Shown here: positions 8,560-16,043 of the stretch, in pieces
How positions within the stretch are numbered: position 1 is the stretch's first letter
Layout of the letters: the number at the start of each line of letters is the position of its first letter
NCBI GenBank assembly: GCA_002373675.1
Contig: DFLF01000012.1
Location: forward strand, 4,329-68,328
Reading direction: 5' to 3'
Length of the DNA stretch: 64,000 nt
Source: Pseudobutyrivibrio sp. UBA3626
GTDB taxonomy: Bacteria > Bacillota > Clostridia > Lachnospirales > Lachnospiraceae
Notes under the pieces: model-generated
What the model saw: only the letters and a program-made list of their open reading frames with translations
The model's database searches: none
What the model was told of the DNA's origin: nothing
Translations under genes and position numbers: made by a program

Positions 8560-9102
8560 ATGGCAGAGAATAAATATGCAGGAACTAAGACTGAGAAGAA
8601 TTTATGGGAAGCTTTTGCAGGAGAATCTCAAGCTCGTAATAAGTATACTTACTTTGCATCTGTTGCTAAGAAAGCAGGCTATGAGCAGATTGCAGCTATG
8701 TTCCTTAAGACAGCTGATAATGAGAAGGAGCATGCAAAGCTGTGGTTTAAGGCGCTAGGAGGAGTAGGCGATACACCTGCTAATCTTCTTGCAGCTGCAG
8801 AAGGCGAGAATGCTGAGTGGACTGATATGTATGAGAGAATGGCGCGTGAAGCTGAGGAAGAAGGCTTTACTGAGCTTGCAGAGCAGTTCAGAGGCGTTGC
8901 TGCTATTGAGAAGATGCATGAAGAACGTTATCGTGCACTGCTTCACAATGTTGAAGCCATGGAAGTGTTTAAGAAGAGTGGAGTTACAATGTGGGAATGC
9001 AGAAATTGTGGTCATGTTGTAGTTGGTACAGAAGCCCCAGAGGTATGTCCTGTATGTAATCATCCACAGAGCTTCTTTGAAGTTAGAGCTGAGAATTATT
9101 AG
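8560..9102 (+). CDS. rbr: Rubrerythrin
   Basis: 180-residue peroxidase that reduces hydrogen peroxide at a diiron site with electrons from its rubredoxin domain. Four-helix ferritin-like domain: ligands in FAGESQARNKYTYF, DNEKEHAKLWF, and the second pair FTELAEQFRGVAAIEKMHEER. C-terminal rubredoxin-like domain from about 145, with CRNCG and CPVCN supplying four cysteines. Start ATG 8560 follows AAGGAGG. It forms an operon with dfx, giving superoxide then peroxide removal. Followed by a strong terminator. Confidence 0.97.
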   Translation: MAENKYAGTKTEKNLWEAFAGESQARNKYTYFASVAKKAGYEQIAAMFLKTADNEKEHAKLWFKALGGVGDTPANLLAAAEGENAEWTDMYERMAREAEEEGFTELAEQFRGVAAIEKMHEERYRALLHNVEAMEVFKKSGVTMWECRNCGHVVVGTEAPEVCPVCNHPQSFFEVRAENY

Positions 9103-9117
9103 AAATGTTATAATTAT

Positions 9118-9151
9118 TACCACTCTTATGTGTTCATAAGGGTGGTATTTT
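9118..9151 (+). terminator. Intrinsic terminator of dfx-rbr
   Basis: TACCACTCTTATG (9118-9130), loop TGTT, then CATAAGGGTGGTA (9135-9147), with 12 of 13 positions Watson-Crick and one internal C/G exchange, followed by TTTT. It lies 15 bases after the rubrerythrin stop. Confidence 0.9.
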
Positions 9152-9194
9152 GATTCTTGAATATTGGCAGGAGTTTTTTTGTAATATCTAAAGG

Positions 9195-9223
9195 TTGACA
9201 CACTTTTTTTCATTAAGTATAAT
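9195..9223 (+). promoter_or_regulatory. Perfect consensus sigma-A promoter far upstream of recA
   Basis: TTGACA (9195-9200), 17-bp spacer, TATAAT (9218-9223): a full consensus promoter. The next gene start is recA at 9469, so the transcript would have a leader of about 240 bases. Within it I see no open reading frame with a ribosome site. A small inverted repeat, ATGTCC/GGACAT (9295-9300/9308-9313), is present. It could be a second recA promoter or the promoter of a small RNA. The gap 9152-9468 holds only this, the CGAACA repeats, the recA promoter and the LexA box. Confidence 0.65.
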
Positions 9224-9351
9224 TAACACACTTATTACTTGATTTCTTAATAGTTTATTAGTAAAATGCTGATTTTTCTTAAAAGATTTCGACATGTCCT
9301 GATAATCGGACATATTATCCTGTATTATTTATATGATGAGTTGAAGCAACA

Positions 9352-9380
9352 CGAACAAACCCTCGAACAAAAACCGAACA
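9352..9380 (+). repeat. Three direct CGAACA half-sites upstream of the recA promoter
   Basis: CGAACA occurs at 9352-9357, 9364-9369 and 9375-9380, spaced 12 and 11 bases, about one helical turn each. The same hexamer is the left half of the full LexA box at 9440. They have no matching right halves. Confidence 0.6.
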
Positions 9381-9397
9381 AATTTTCTATAAAAGTG

Positions 9398-9426
9398 TTG
9401 ACAACTCCAAATTTGTAGTATATTAT
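9398..9426 (+). promoter_or_regulatory. recA promoter
   Basis: TTGACA (9398-9403), 17-bp spacer, TATTAT (9421-9426). Start of transcription is expected near 9433, a few bases before the LexA box, so bound LexA would block early elongation or open-complex formation. Confidence 0.85.
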
Positions 9427-9439
9427 ATATTTAGTCAAA

Positions 9440-9453
9440 CGAACAAAGGTTCG
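9440..9453. promoter_or_regulatory. LexA (DinR/SOS) operator of recA
   Basis: CGAACAAAGGTTCG matches the Gram-positive SOS box CGAAC-N4-GTTCG exactly, and the symmetry extends one base on each side. It lies between the predicted transcription start and the recA Shine-Dalgarno (AGAAGGAG). This predicts LexA repression relieved by DNA damage. Confidence 0.93.
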
Positions 9454-9468
9454 TAGAAGGAGAAAATT

Positions 9469-10545
9469 ATGGCACAAGAAGATAAGTTAAGAGCCCTTGA
9501 GGCAGCAATCTCACAGATTGAGAAACAATACGGTAAAGGTTCTGTTATGAAGCTTGGTGATACATCAAGCCAGATGAAAGTCGAGACAGTTCCTACTGGT
9601 TCAATAAGCCTTGATATAGCGCTAGGTCAAGGCGGGCTACCTAAAGGAAGGATTATTGAGATATACGGGCCTGAATCATCAGGTAAGACAACAGTTGCAC
9701 TTCATGCTGTAGCTGAAGTTCAGAAGCGGGGAGGTATAGCAGGCTTTATTGATGCAGAGCATGCCCTTGATCCTGTTTATGCTAAGAATATAGGTGTTGA
9801 TATTGATAATCTCTATATCTCCCAGCCGGATAACGGTGAGCAGGCGCTTGAGATTGCAGAAACCATGGTTCGCTCTAATGCAGTAGATATTGTAATCGTT
9901 GACTCTGTTGCGGCATTGGTTCCCAAGGCTGAGATAGATGGTGATATGGGTGATTCTCATGTTGGACTCCAGGCAAGACTTATGTCTCAAGCCTTAAGAA
10001 AGCTTACAGCAGTTATTGCCAAGAGTAATTGTATTGTTATATTCATTAATCAGCTTCGTGAGAAAGTTGGCGTTATGTTCGGTAATCCTGAGACAACAAC
10101 AGGTGGACGCGCCCTTAAGTTCTATTCTTCTGTTAGACTTGACGTAAGAAGAATTGAAGCACTTAAGCAACAGGGTGAAGTTATAGGTAATAGAACAAGA
10201 ATTAAGGTTGTTAAGAATAAGATAGCACCACCTTTTAGAGAGGCGGAATTTGATATTATGTTTGGCAAAGGCATATCTAAAGAAGGAGACATCTTAGATA
10301 TGGCTTCTGACCTTGATATTATTAATAAATCCGGTGCATGGTATGCATATAATGGAGAAAAGATTGGCCAGGGTAGAGAGAACGCTAAGCAATATCTGGC
10401 TAATAATAAAGAATTATATAATGAGATTGAGAAGAAGGTAAGAGACCATTTTAATCTTGATGGTGAAGATGTTTCCGGTGATGATACGACCGACAAACAA
10501 GAAGAAGTAGCCTCTGTGAAGTCATCAACAAAACAGGAAAAGTAA
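9469..10545 (+). CDS. recA: Recombinase A
   Basis: 358-residue RecA, the ATP-dependent strand-exchange protein and LexA coprotease. Walker A GPESSGKTT is at residues 67-75, Walker B in VDIVIVDSVAALVP (about 139-152), L1/L2 DNA-binding loops near DSHVGLQARLMSQALRKL and FINQLREKVGVMFGNPETTTGG, and a short acidic C-terminal tail (DGEDVSGDDTTDKQEE). Length is normal. It sits behind its own LexA-controlled promoter and is followed after one base by recX. Confidence 0.99.
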   Translation: MAQEDKLRALEAAISQIEKQYGKGSVMKLGDTSSQMKVETVPTGSISLDIALGQGGLPKGRIIEIYGPESSGKTTVALHAVAEVQKRGGIAGFIDAEHALDPVYAKNIGVDIDNLYISQPDNGEQALEIAETMVRSNAVDIVIVDSVAALVPKAEIDGDMGDSHVGLQARLMSQALRKLTAVIAKSNCIVIFINQLREKVGVMFGNPETTTGGRALKFYSSVRLDVRRIEALKQQGEVIGNRTRIKVVKNKIAPPFREAEFDIMFGKGISKEGDILDMASDLDIINKSGAWYAYNGEKIGQGRENAKQYLANNKELYNEIEKKVRDHFNLDGEDVSGDDTTDKQEEVASVKSSTKQEK

Positions 10546-10546
10546 T

Positions 10547-11131
10547 ATGATAGTTACAAGTATAGAACCCCACACCAAAACAAAGGTGAAAGTCTGTCTG
10601 GATAATCGGACAGACTTTCAGCTTTATAAGAAAGAAATAAGTAAATACGATATCAAAGTGGGAAGAGAGCTTGATAACTATGATGAGATATTAAGAGATA
10701 CCTTGATCCCTCGTGCCAAGAGGCGCGCTATGCATCTATTAGAGAAGATGGATAGAACATATAAAGAGATTGAGACAAAGCTTAAGCAGAATGGTTATCC
10801 TAGAGAAGCAATTGATAAGGCAATAGAATATGTAGCATCTTATAATTATATTAATGATGAACGATATGCATGTTCTTATGTACGCAGTTACAAAGATTGT
10901 AGATCTAAGAATCGAATCATGCAGGATTTGTATCATAAGGGAATAGATAAAGAATTAATTGATAATGCCTTAGAAGAGGAATATACCACTGATGAGAATG
11001 AACTAATTCGTTCATATATTAGAAAGCGTAATTATAATTCCTCTAATGCAACTGATAAAGAGAGAAGTAAGATGTACAGATTTCTTATGGGTAAAGGATT
11101 TAATTATGATACTATAAGTAAGTATTTGTAG
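10547..11131 (+). CDS. recX: RecX regulator of RecA
   Basis: 194-residue RecX, which binds RecA filaments and limits their ATPase and strand exchange. Three-helix repeats are visible: ALPRAKRR-like AKRRAMHLLEKMDRT, the repeat LKQNGYPREAIDKAIEYVASYNYINDERYACSYVRSY, then the block SKNRIMQDLYHKGIDKELIDNALE, the most conserved part of the family, and a last YRFLMGKGFNYDTISKYL. The start codon at 10547 is one base after the recA stop, so both are on one transcript. No strong Shine-Dalgarno is visible (GGAAAAG at the end of recA). A 12-bp perfect inverted repeat lies 40 bases inside the gene and may reduce its expression relative to recA. Confidence 0.93.
   Translation: MIVTSIEPHTKTKVKVCLDNRTDFQLYKKEISKYDIKVGRELDNYDEILRDTLIPRAKRRAMHLLEKMDRTYKEIETKLKQNGYPREAIDKAIEYVASYNYINDERYACSYVRSYKDCRSKNRIMQDLYHKGIDKELIDNALEEEYTTDENELIRSYIRKRNYNSSNATDKERSKMYRFLMGKGFNYDTISKYL
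10587..10620 (+). repeat. Perfect 12-bp inverted repeat inside recX
   Basis: TGAAAGTCTGTC (10587-10598) and GACAGACTTTCA (10609-10620) form a 12-bp stem with a 10-base loop within the recX coding sequence. There is no T-run. It is expected to form a stable mRNA hairpin just after translation initiation of recX. Confidence 0.75.
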
Positions 11132-11198
11132 AGACTAAAGCTTAATTATTTATGAGCTTATTGCTATATACATATTGCAAATATACTATCATAATACA

Positions 11199-11227
11199 TT
11201 GACAATTCAGAGCACAAAGAGTAGAAT
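11199..11227 (+). promoter_or_regulatory. Sigma-A promoter of rny
   Basis: TTGACA (11199-11204), 17-bp spacer, TAGAAT (11222-11227), in the 174-bp gap between recX and rny. It predicts a leader of about 70 bases with AAAGGAGGTG just before the start codon. Confidence 0.75.
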
Positions 11228-11305
11228 GAATTTGTTGTAAATTATGACAGATATAAATTGATTATGTTATATGTACAATGAAAATTAAATAAAGGAGGTG
11301 CTCCT

Positions 11306-12868
11306 GTGTCAATGATTATTGTTACACTTGTTATTGCTGTTGCAGCCATGATAATTGCTATTCTTGCTACAGTTTTTGTATCGAGAAGTGCACATAAGAA
11401 AGCTGCCGCTAATAAAGTTGACAGCGCTGAGAATAAAGCTCGTGAAATTATTGATGATGCAGTTAAGACTGCTGAAGCAAAGAAGAGAGAAGCTTTAATT
11501 GAAGCAAAGGAAGATGCCCTCAAGCAGAAGAACGAGTTGGATAAAGAGATACGTGAACGTCGTTCGGAGATTCAGAGAAACGAACATAGAGTTGCTCAGA
11601 AAGAAGAAAACGTTGACAGAAAACTCGATCAGTTAGAGAAACGTGAGAGGGAGTTGTCGCAGAAAGAAGCTAGGCTTAACAAGGAAAAAGAGGAAGTAGC
11701 GAAATTAAACAAACAGAGAGTACAGGAACTGGAGAGAATCTCAGGTTTGACCTCCGTACAAGCAAAAGAACAATTACTACAAACTGTTGAAGATGATGTA
11801 AAAATTGATGCCGCAAAACTTATTAAAGAAACAATGGCTCAAGCAAAAGATGAAGCGAATAAGAAGGCTCGCGATATAGTAGTAACTGCTATTCAGAAGT
11901 GTGCTGCTGATCATGTGGCAGAAACATCGATTTCTGTTGTGCCACTTCCAAGCGATGATATGAAAGGACGTATCATTGGTCGTGAAGGACGTAATATTCG
12001 TACATTAGAAACTATGACTGGTGTTGAACTTATTATTGATGATACACCAGAGGCAGTTGTTTTATCTGCTTTTGATCCAGTGCGTCGAGAAATTGCTCGT
12101 GTAGCGCTTGAGAAATTAATAGTAGATGGAAGAATTCATCCAGCTCGTATTGAAGAGATGGTTGATAAAGCAACTAAAGAAGTTGAAACTAATATGAGAG
12201 AAGAAGGAGAAGCTGCAACACTTGAAGTTGGTGTTAATGGTATTAATCCTGAACTTGTTAAGTTACTTGGACGTATGAAGTATCGTACAAGTTTCGGTCA
12301 GAATGCACTTAAACATTCTATCGAAGTAGCTCATTTGTCCGGTCTTCTCGCTGGAGAGTTGGGATTAGACGTAAGAGTTGCTAAGAGAGCTGGTCTTCTA
12401 CATGACATTGGTAAATCAATTGATCATGAAGAGGGCGCTCAGGGATCTCATGTTCAACTTGGTGCTGATCTTTGTAAGAAATATAAAGAATCACCTACAG
12501 TTATTAATGCCGTTGAGGCACATCATGGGGATGTAGAACCAGAGACTCTTATTGCATGTATAGTTCAAGCTGCTGATGCTATTTCAGCTGCAAGACCTGG
12601 TGCAAGAAGAGAAACTATGGAGACATATTCTAATAGATTACAACAGTTAGAAGAGATTACCAACGACTTTAAGGGAGTTGATAAGTCTTTTGCAATTCAG
12701 GCAGGTAGAGAGGTTCGTGTAATGGTAGTTCCTGATCAGGTAACTGATGCGGACATGGTTATTATGGCTAGAGATATTACTAAGAGGATTGAATCCGAAC
12801 TTGATTATCCTGGTCAGATTAAAGTTAATGTAATCCGTGAATCCAGAGTTACTGACTACGCGAAATAG
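11306..12868 (+). CDS. rny: Ribonuclease Y
   Basis: 520-residue membrane-anchored endoribonuclease that starts bulk mRNA decay in Firmicutes. N-terminal transmembrane helix (about 4-24), long charged coiled coil (about 30-190, many KEE/ERR repeats), KH RNA-binding domain with KGRIIGREGRNIRTLE (near 215), then an HD phosphohydrolase domain with GLLHDIGKSID (HD near 366) and EAHHGD. Start chosen as GTG 11306 from spacing to AAAGGAGGTG (11291-11300); ATG 11312 is the alternative. Length matches B. subtilis RNase Y. It has its own promoter and terminator, so it is monocistronic. Confidence 0.97.
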   Translation: MSMIIVTLVIAVAAMIIAILATVFVSRSAHKKAAANKVDSAENKAREIIDDAVKTAEAKKREALIEAKEDALKQKNELDKEIRERRSEIQRNEHRVAQKEENVDRKLDQLEKRERELSQKEARLNKEKEEVAKLNKQRVQELERISGLTSVQAKEQLLQTVEDDVKIDAAKLIKETMAQAKDEANKKARDIVVTAIQKCAADHVAETSISVVPLPSDDMKGRIIGREGRNIRTLETMTGVELIIDDTPEAVVLSAFDPVRREIARVALEKLIVDGRIHPARIEEMVDKATKEVETNMREEGEAATLEVGVNGINPELVKLLGRMKYRTSFGQNALKHSIEVAHLSGLLAGELGLDVRVAKRAGLLHDIGKSIDHEEGAQGSHVQLGADLCKKYKESPTVINAVEAHHGDVEPETLIACIVQAADAISAARPGARRETMETYSNRLQQLEEITNDFKGVDKSFAIQAGREVRVMVVPDQVTDADMVIMARDITKRIESELDYPGQIKVNVIRESRVTDYAK

Positions 12869-12887
12869 ATTTGTTTTACGCGAATTT

Positions 12888-12921
12888 AAATCAGCTGCAT
12901 ATCATGCAGCTGATTTTTGTT
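12888..12921 (+). terminator. Intrinsic terminator of rny
   Basis: AAATCAGCTGCAT (12888-12900), loop ATC, ATGCAGCTGATTT (12904-12916), then TTGTT: a 13-bp perfect stem 19 bases after the stop codon. Confidence 0.93.
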
Positions 12922-12957
12922 ATAAGATAATTATAAATAATAGTAAAGGAGATATAT

Positions 12958-13512
12958 ATGGAACACGTAATAACTGAGAAAAGGACTTTAGTTCATAAAG
13001 GTTCTATTATAGACGTATATAGCGATGAGATGTTACTTCCTAATGGCAATCATGAGACATGGGATTATGTAGAACATCGAATGGGAGCAGCATGTGTGCT
13101 TCCGGTTCTTCCTAATGGCAAAATTGTTATGGTTAAGCAATTCAGGCATGCACTTAATAGATATACAATTGAAGTCCCTGCCGGCTCAAGAGATAGTAAG
13201 ACAGAAGATACATTGATATGTGCCACTAGAGAGTTAGAGGAGGAGACAGGATATACTTCTGATAACATAGAATTCCTACTTTCGCTTAAGACTACAGTAG
13301 CGTTCTGTAATGAATCTATAGATGTATATCTTGCTCGTGATTTAAAGCCTGGTAAGCAGCATCTTGACGATGCTGAAAGTATTAATGTGCTTGAATTTGA
13401 ATTAGATGAACTTCTTGATATGATATATTCAGGTAAATTGCAGGACTCGAAGACAGTTTCTGCAATTCTGGCATATGCTGTCAAGTGTCAAAATAACTCT
13501 AGTATCAGCTAA
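12958..13512 (+). CDS. NUDIX hydrolase, ADP-ribose pyrophosphatase-like
   Basis: 184 residues. The region GAACVLPVLPNGKIVMVKQFRHALNRYTIEVPAG followed by the NUDIX box with ATRELEEETGY (near 93-103) matches the ADP-ribose pyrophosphatase (NudF/YqkG) subgroup, which splits ADP-ribose to AMP and ribose-5-phosphate and needs Mg or Mn. The box is one residue longer than usual between its first Gly and Glu (GSRDSKTE). The start ATG 12958 follows AAAGGAG. Its 3' end overlaps the convergent aroE by 8 bases. Substrate is inferred from subgroup similarity. Confidence 0.88.
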   Translation: MEHVITEKRTLVHKGSIIDVYSDEMLLPNGNHETWDYVEHRMGAACVLPVLPNGKIVMVKQFRHALNRYTIEVPAGSRDSKTEDTLICATRELEEETGYTSDNIEFLLSLKTTVAFCNESIDVYLARDLKPGKQHLDDAESINVLEFELDELLDMIYSGKLQDSKTVSAILAYAVKCQNNSSIS

Positions 13513-14398
13513 AGAATTTATCCTTTACTTCTTCTATTGGCATATTAAGGTCGGTCCAAAGCTTAAAACTTCTTGCACCTTGATATAGGAGCATGTATTT
13601 GCCGTTAATGTATCTGCAACCGGAATCTGAAGCATCCTTTAATAGCTTTGTCATAGCAGGTTCATATATAAGGTCGCATACAACAAGATTAGATCTTAGA
13701 TAACTTTTATCAATTAGACTCTTATCAGAAGTCATTCCGACAGGAGTTGCATTAATAAGAATGTGACTCGTGGAAATGGCTTCTTTTAATATATCGTTAT
13801 CCTCAATATTTATAACAGAAGTATTACAGTTCGTCTTATCATTAATATTTGCAGCAAATTTCTTTACTTTATCTAATGACTTATTAAATCTTTTGGCAAT
13901 AGTAATAGAGTTGGCTTTCTGCAATGCAAGTTCTACAATGACTGAAGTTGCAGCGCCCCCGGCACCAAGTATAAGGATGTCTTTACCTTCTACAGTAACA
14001 TTTATCTCAGAGAGAGAATCAATGAATCCGGCACCGTCAGTTGTATATCCTACAAGCTGCCCATCTTCTGGGACAATTGTGTTGACGGAGCCGGCAAGTT
14101 CTGATGATATATCGAGTTTATCAATGTATTTTATAATCTCGGTTTTGAGAGGCATAGTAACATTTGCACCCAGAAAGTCTACATTTCTTATTTCATTCAA
14201 GACTTCTTTAAGCTGCTCCGGCTTTACATCAACTGCGTAATACTTTGCATCAATTCCAAGCTTGTCGAAACTATAGTTATGCATGTCAGGTGAAATGCTA
14301 TGTGCCACAGGACTTCCCAGAAGACACGCAAATTCTTTCGTTGGATCGTAGTCCACATTAATTGACAGTTCATTTTTCTCAATAAATCTTAATCCCAT
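13505..14398 (-). CDS. aroE: Shikimate dehydrogenase
   Basis: 297-residue NADP-dependent enzyme that reduces 3-dehydroshikimate to shikimate. Substrate-binding motif AHSISPDMHN (near 31-40), catalytic Lys in NVTMPLK (near 84), Asp in GYTTDGAGF, and the glycine-rich dinucleotide motif LGAGGAA (near 143). The start is taken as the ATG at 14398 since GGAG, inside an upstream in-frame ATG codon at 14410, lies 6 bases before it. It is on the opposite strand to aroD and aroK, which are just beyond its 5' end, and is convergent with the NUDIX gene, overlapping it by 8 bases. The 199-base gap between the two ATG codons to aroD must hold both divergent promoters, but I cannot place them well. Confidence 0.95.
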   Translation of the reverse strand: MGLRFIEKNELSINVDYDPTKEFACLLGSPVAHSISPDMHNYSFDKLGIDAKYYAVDVKPEQLKEVLNEIRNVDFLGANVTMPLKTEIIKYIDKLDISSELAGSVNTIVPEDGQLVGYTTDGAGFIDSLSEINVTVEGKDILILGAGGAATSVIVELALQKANSITIAKRFNKSLDKVKKFAANINDKTNCNTSVINIEDNDILKEAISTSHILINATPVGMTSDKSLIDKSYLRSNLVVCDLIYEPAMTKLLKDASDSGCRYINGKYMLLYQGARSFKLWTDLNMPIEEVKDKFFS

Positions 14399-14597
14399 TA
14401 TTAACTCCATTTCCCATATGTAATATTTGCTTTAATCTATATTTTATACGCAAAATATGATACCATAACATAGACATAATATAAAGGCATTATAATTTTT
14501 TGATAGCGTGTAGCTTTTCGCCATTTAAATGTGTCTAGTGGTTCTAACTATTGAGAAATAATAATGAAACTATATGGCAATCTGTAAGGAGTATATA

Positions 14598-15332
14598 ATG
14601 CGTATAAAGAATATCGACATGGAGAATTTCAAACCGCTTGTATGTGTACCCATAGTGGATGAATCGGTAGATAAGAGTCTTAAAACCGCCAGGGCATTGG
14701 TGGATGACGAAGTAAAAGTTATAGAATGGAGACTTGACTATCTTAAGGAATTGTCGAGTCCTGTCCTACTAGATAAAGCACTTAAAGAAATGTCAGCGAT
14801 ATGTTCTTCCTCTGTACTTATAGCTACCATTAGAACTGATAGGGAGGGAGGCAAGGTTCCTTTTGACGAAGGGAAGATGAAGTCTTATCTTTCACTGATT
14901 GCTAAGTCTAAAGCCTGTGATTTCGTAGATGTTGAGTACTTCACATATGAGAATCCCAGAGATGTTGTATCGGCTTTGAAAAGGCTGGAGCAGAATGTAA
15001 TATGCTCTCACCATGATTTTGAAGAGACACCACAGGATGATACGATATTTTCACTGCTTGAGGAAATGGATTGCAGTGAATGCGATGTTGTTAAGATGGC
15101 GGTAATGCCACAGACTACTACAGACGTTACCAGATTTATGGATATAAGCAACGCATTTGCAACCCATACGAATAAGCTTGTTATTACAATGTCAATGGGA
15201 AAGCTCGGCAGGGCGAGCAGACTGTCCGCTGATGTTACTGGCTCGTGTGTTACATTTGGCTCATATCTTAAGGCATCTGCGCCGGGACAGATTGATTACA
15301 GGAGACTTCAGGAGATAATTAATCAGGACTAG
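14598..15332 (+). CDS. aroD: 3-dehydroquinate dehydratase, type I
   Basis: 244 residues. Class I enzyme that dehydrates 3-dehydroquinate through a Schiff base on lysine. Core motifs: VIEWRLDYL (substrate-binding Glu/Arg), ICSHHDFEETP (catalytic His near 135), VVKMAVMP (Schiff-base Lys near 162) and SMGKLGRASRL. The start is ATG 14598, which follows TAAGGAG by 5 bases; an upstream ATG at 14574 lacks a site. Next gene is aroK after 44 bp; together with the divergent aroE this is a shikimate-pathway locus. Confidence 0.96.
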   Translation: MRIKNIDMENFKPLVCVPIVDESVDKSLKTARALVDDEVKVIEWRLDYLKELSSPVLLDKALKEMSAICSSSVLIATIRTDREGGKVPFDEGKMKSYLSLIAKSKACDFVDVEYFTYENPRDVVSALKRLEQNVICSHHDFEETPQDDTIFSLLEEMDCSECDVVKMAVMPQTTTDVTRFMDISNAFATHTNKLVITMSMGKLGRASRLSADVTGSCVTFGSYLKASAPGQIDYRRLQEIINQD

Positions 15333-15376
15333 AATTTCAGAAAAAGGACGGATATAAAGAGTTGTTAAAGGATAGA

Positions 15377-15883
15377 ATGAACATTTACTTAATAGGATTT
15401 ATGGGAGTCGGCAAATCCACTGTAGCAAGAATTCTCAATAAGAAGTTGGGATATAAGCTTATAGATACGGATAAGGAGATTGAATCAGAAGAAGGAATGC
15501 CTGTAAGTGAGATATTCAAGATGGAGGGAGAAGAATACTTCCGGGGGATGGAGGCTTATCTAATACATAAGATTGCAGGACAGGATAAGACTATCGTATC
15601 GTGTGGGGGCGGTATTATTAAAAGCGAGGATAATATTAAAGAAATGCGAGGCTCAGGCTATGTGATTCTTCTTGAGGCGTCGCCTGAGGTTATATATGAT
15701 AGACTAAAAGATGATAATACCAGGCCTCTTCTTCAAAAGAATCCGGGTATTGAAGGAATCAGGAAACTTATGAAGGAGAGGGAAGAGTTCTATAACAAGG
15801 CGTATACACATAAGTTTGACGCTGACAAAGAACCTGAACAGATTGCGGATGATATTATCAACATTATAGGAGAGTTTCATTGA
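15377..15883 (+). CDS. aroK: Shikimate kinase
   Basis: 168 residues; phosphorylates shikimate at the 3-hydroxyl with ATP. Walker A GFMGVGKST at residues 7-15, DTDKEIE with the shikimate-binding Asp near 32, EEYFRGME (binding Arg), CGGGI (near 75) and the lid region with DDNTRPLL. ATG 15377 is preferred, being preceded by AAAGGA; the TTG at 15362 is not needed. Its stop codon overlaps the -35 box of the tRNA promoter that follows. Confidence 0.95.
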   Translation: MNIYLIGFMGVGKSTVARILNKKLGYKLIDTDKEIESEEGMPVSEIFKMEGEEYFRGMEAYLIHKIAGQDKTIVSCGGGIIKSEDNIKEMRGSGYVILLEASPEVIYDRLKDDNTRPLLQKNPGIEGIRKLMKEREEFYNKAYTHKFDADKEPEQIADDIINIIGEFH

Positions 15884-15908
15884 CATTATGTTACAAATTT
15901 GTTACAAT
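15880..15908 (+). promoter_or_regulatory. Promoter for tRNA-Arg and the SH3-domain gene
   Basis: TTGACA (15880-15885) overlapping the aroK stop, 17-bp spacer, TACAAT (15903-15908). Start near 15915, about 20 bases before the mature tRNA. No terminator is seen between the tRNA and the next gene, so the two may be cotranscribed. Confidence 0.8.
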
Positions 15909-15935
15909 CAATAAGGTTAAAGTGTAAAATAACCA

Positions 15936-16009
15936 GTAGGCGTAGCGTAGTTGGATAACGCATCGGACTCCGACTCCGAAGACCGCTGGTTCGAATCCAG
16001 TCGTCTACA
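15936..16009 (+). tRNA. tRNA-Arg (anticodon CCG)
   Basis: Complete cloverleaf: acceptor GTAGGCG (15936-15942) with CGTCTAC (16002-16008), D stem GCG/CGC with loop containing TTGG, anticodon stem TCGGA/TCCGA with loop CTCCGAC giving anticodon CCG at 15970-15972, and T arm GCTGG-TTCGAAT-CCAGT. The discriminator base is A and CCA is not encoded. Reads CGG codons. Confidence 0.95.
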
Positions 16010-16043
16010 TGACGAGATTTATAGATTTGGAGGAGTATATATT

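Noticed and set aside
8755..9213. 152-codon frame antisense to rubrerythrin
   Set aside because: Runs over a conserved gene and its terminator; no family resemblance.
14411..14597. Promoters of aroE and aroD
   Set aside because: TATAAA- and TTGAGA-like boxes are present but no pair with good spacing convinced me; left unannotated.
15951..16043. N-terminal extension of the SH3 gene containing RWFESSRLH
   Set aside because: This is tRNA-Arg read as protein, a common artefact. The ribosome site GGAGGAG points to ATG 16044.
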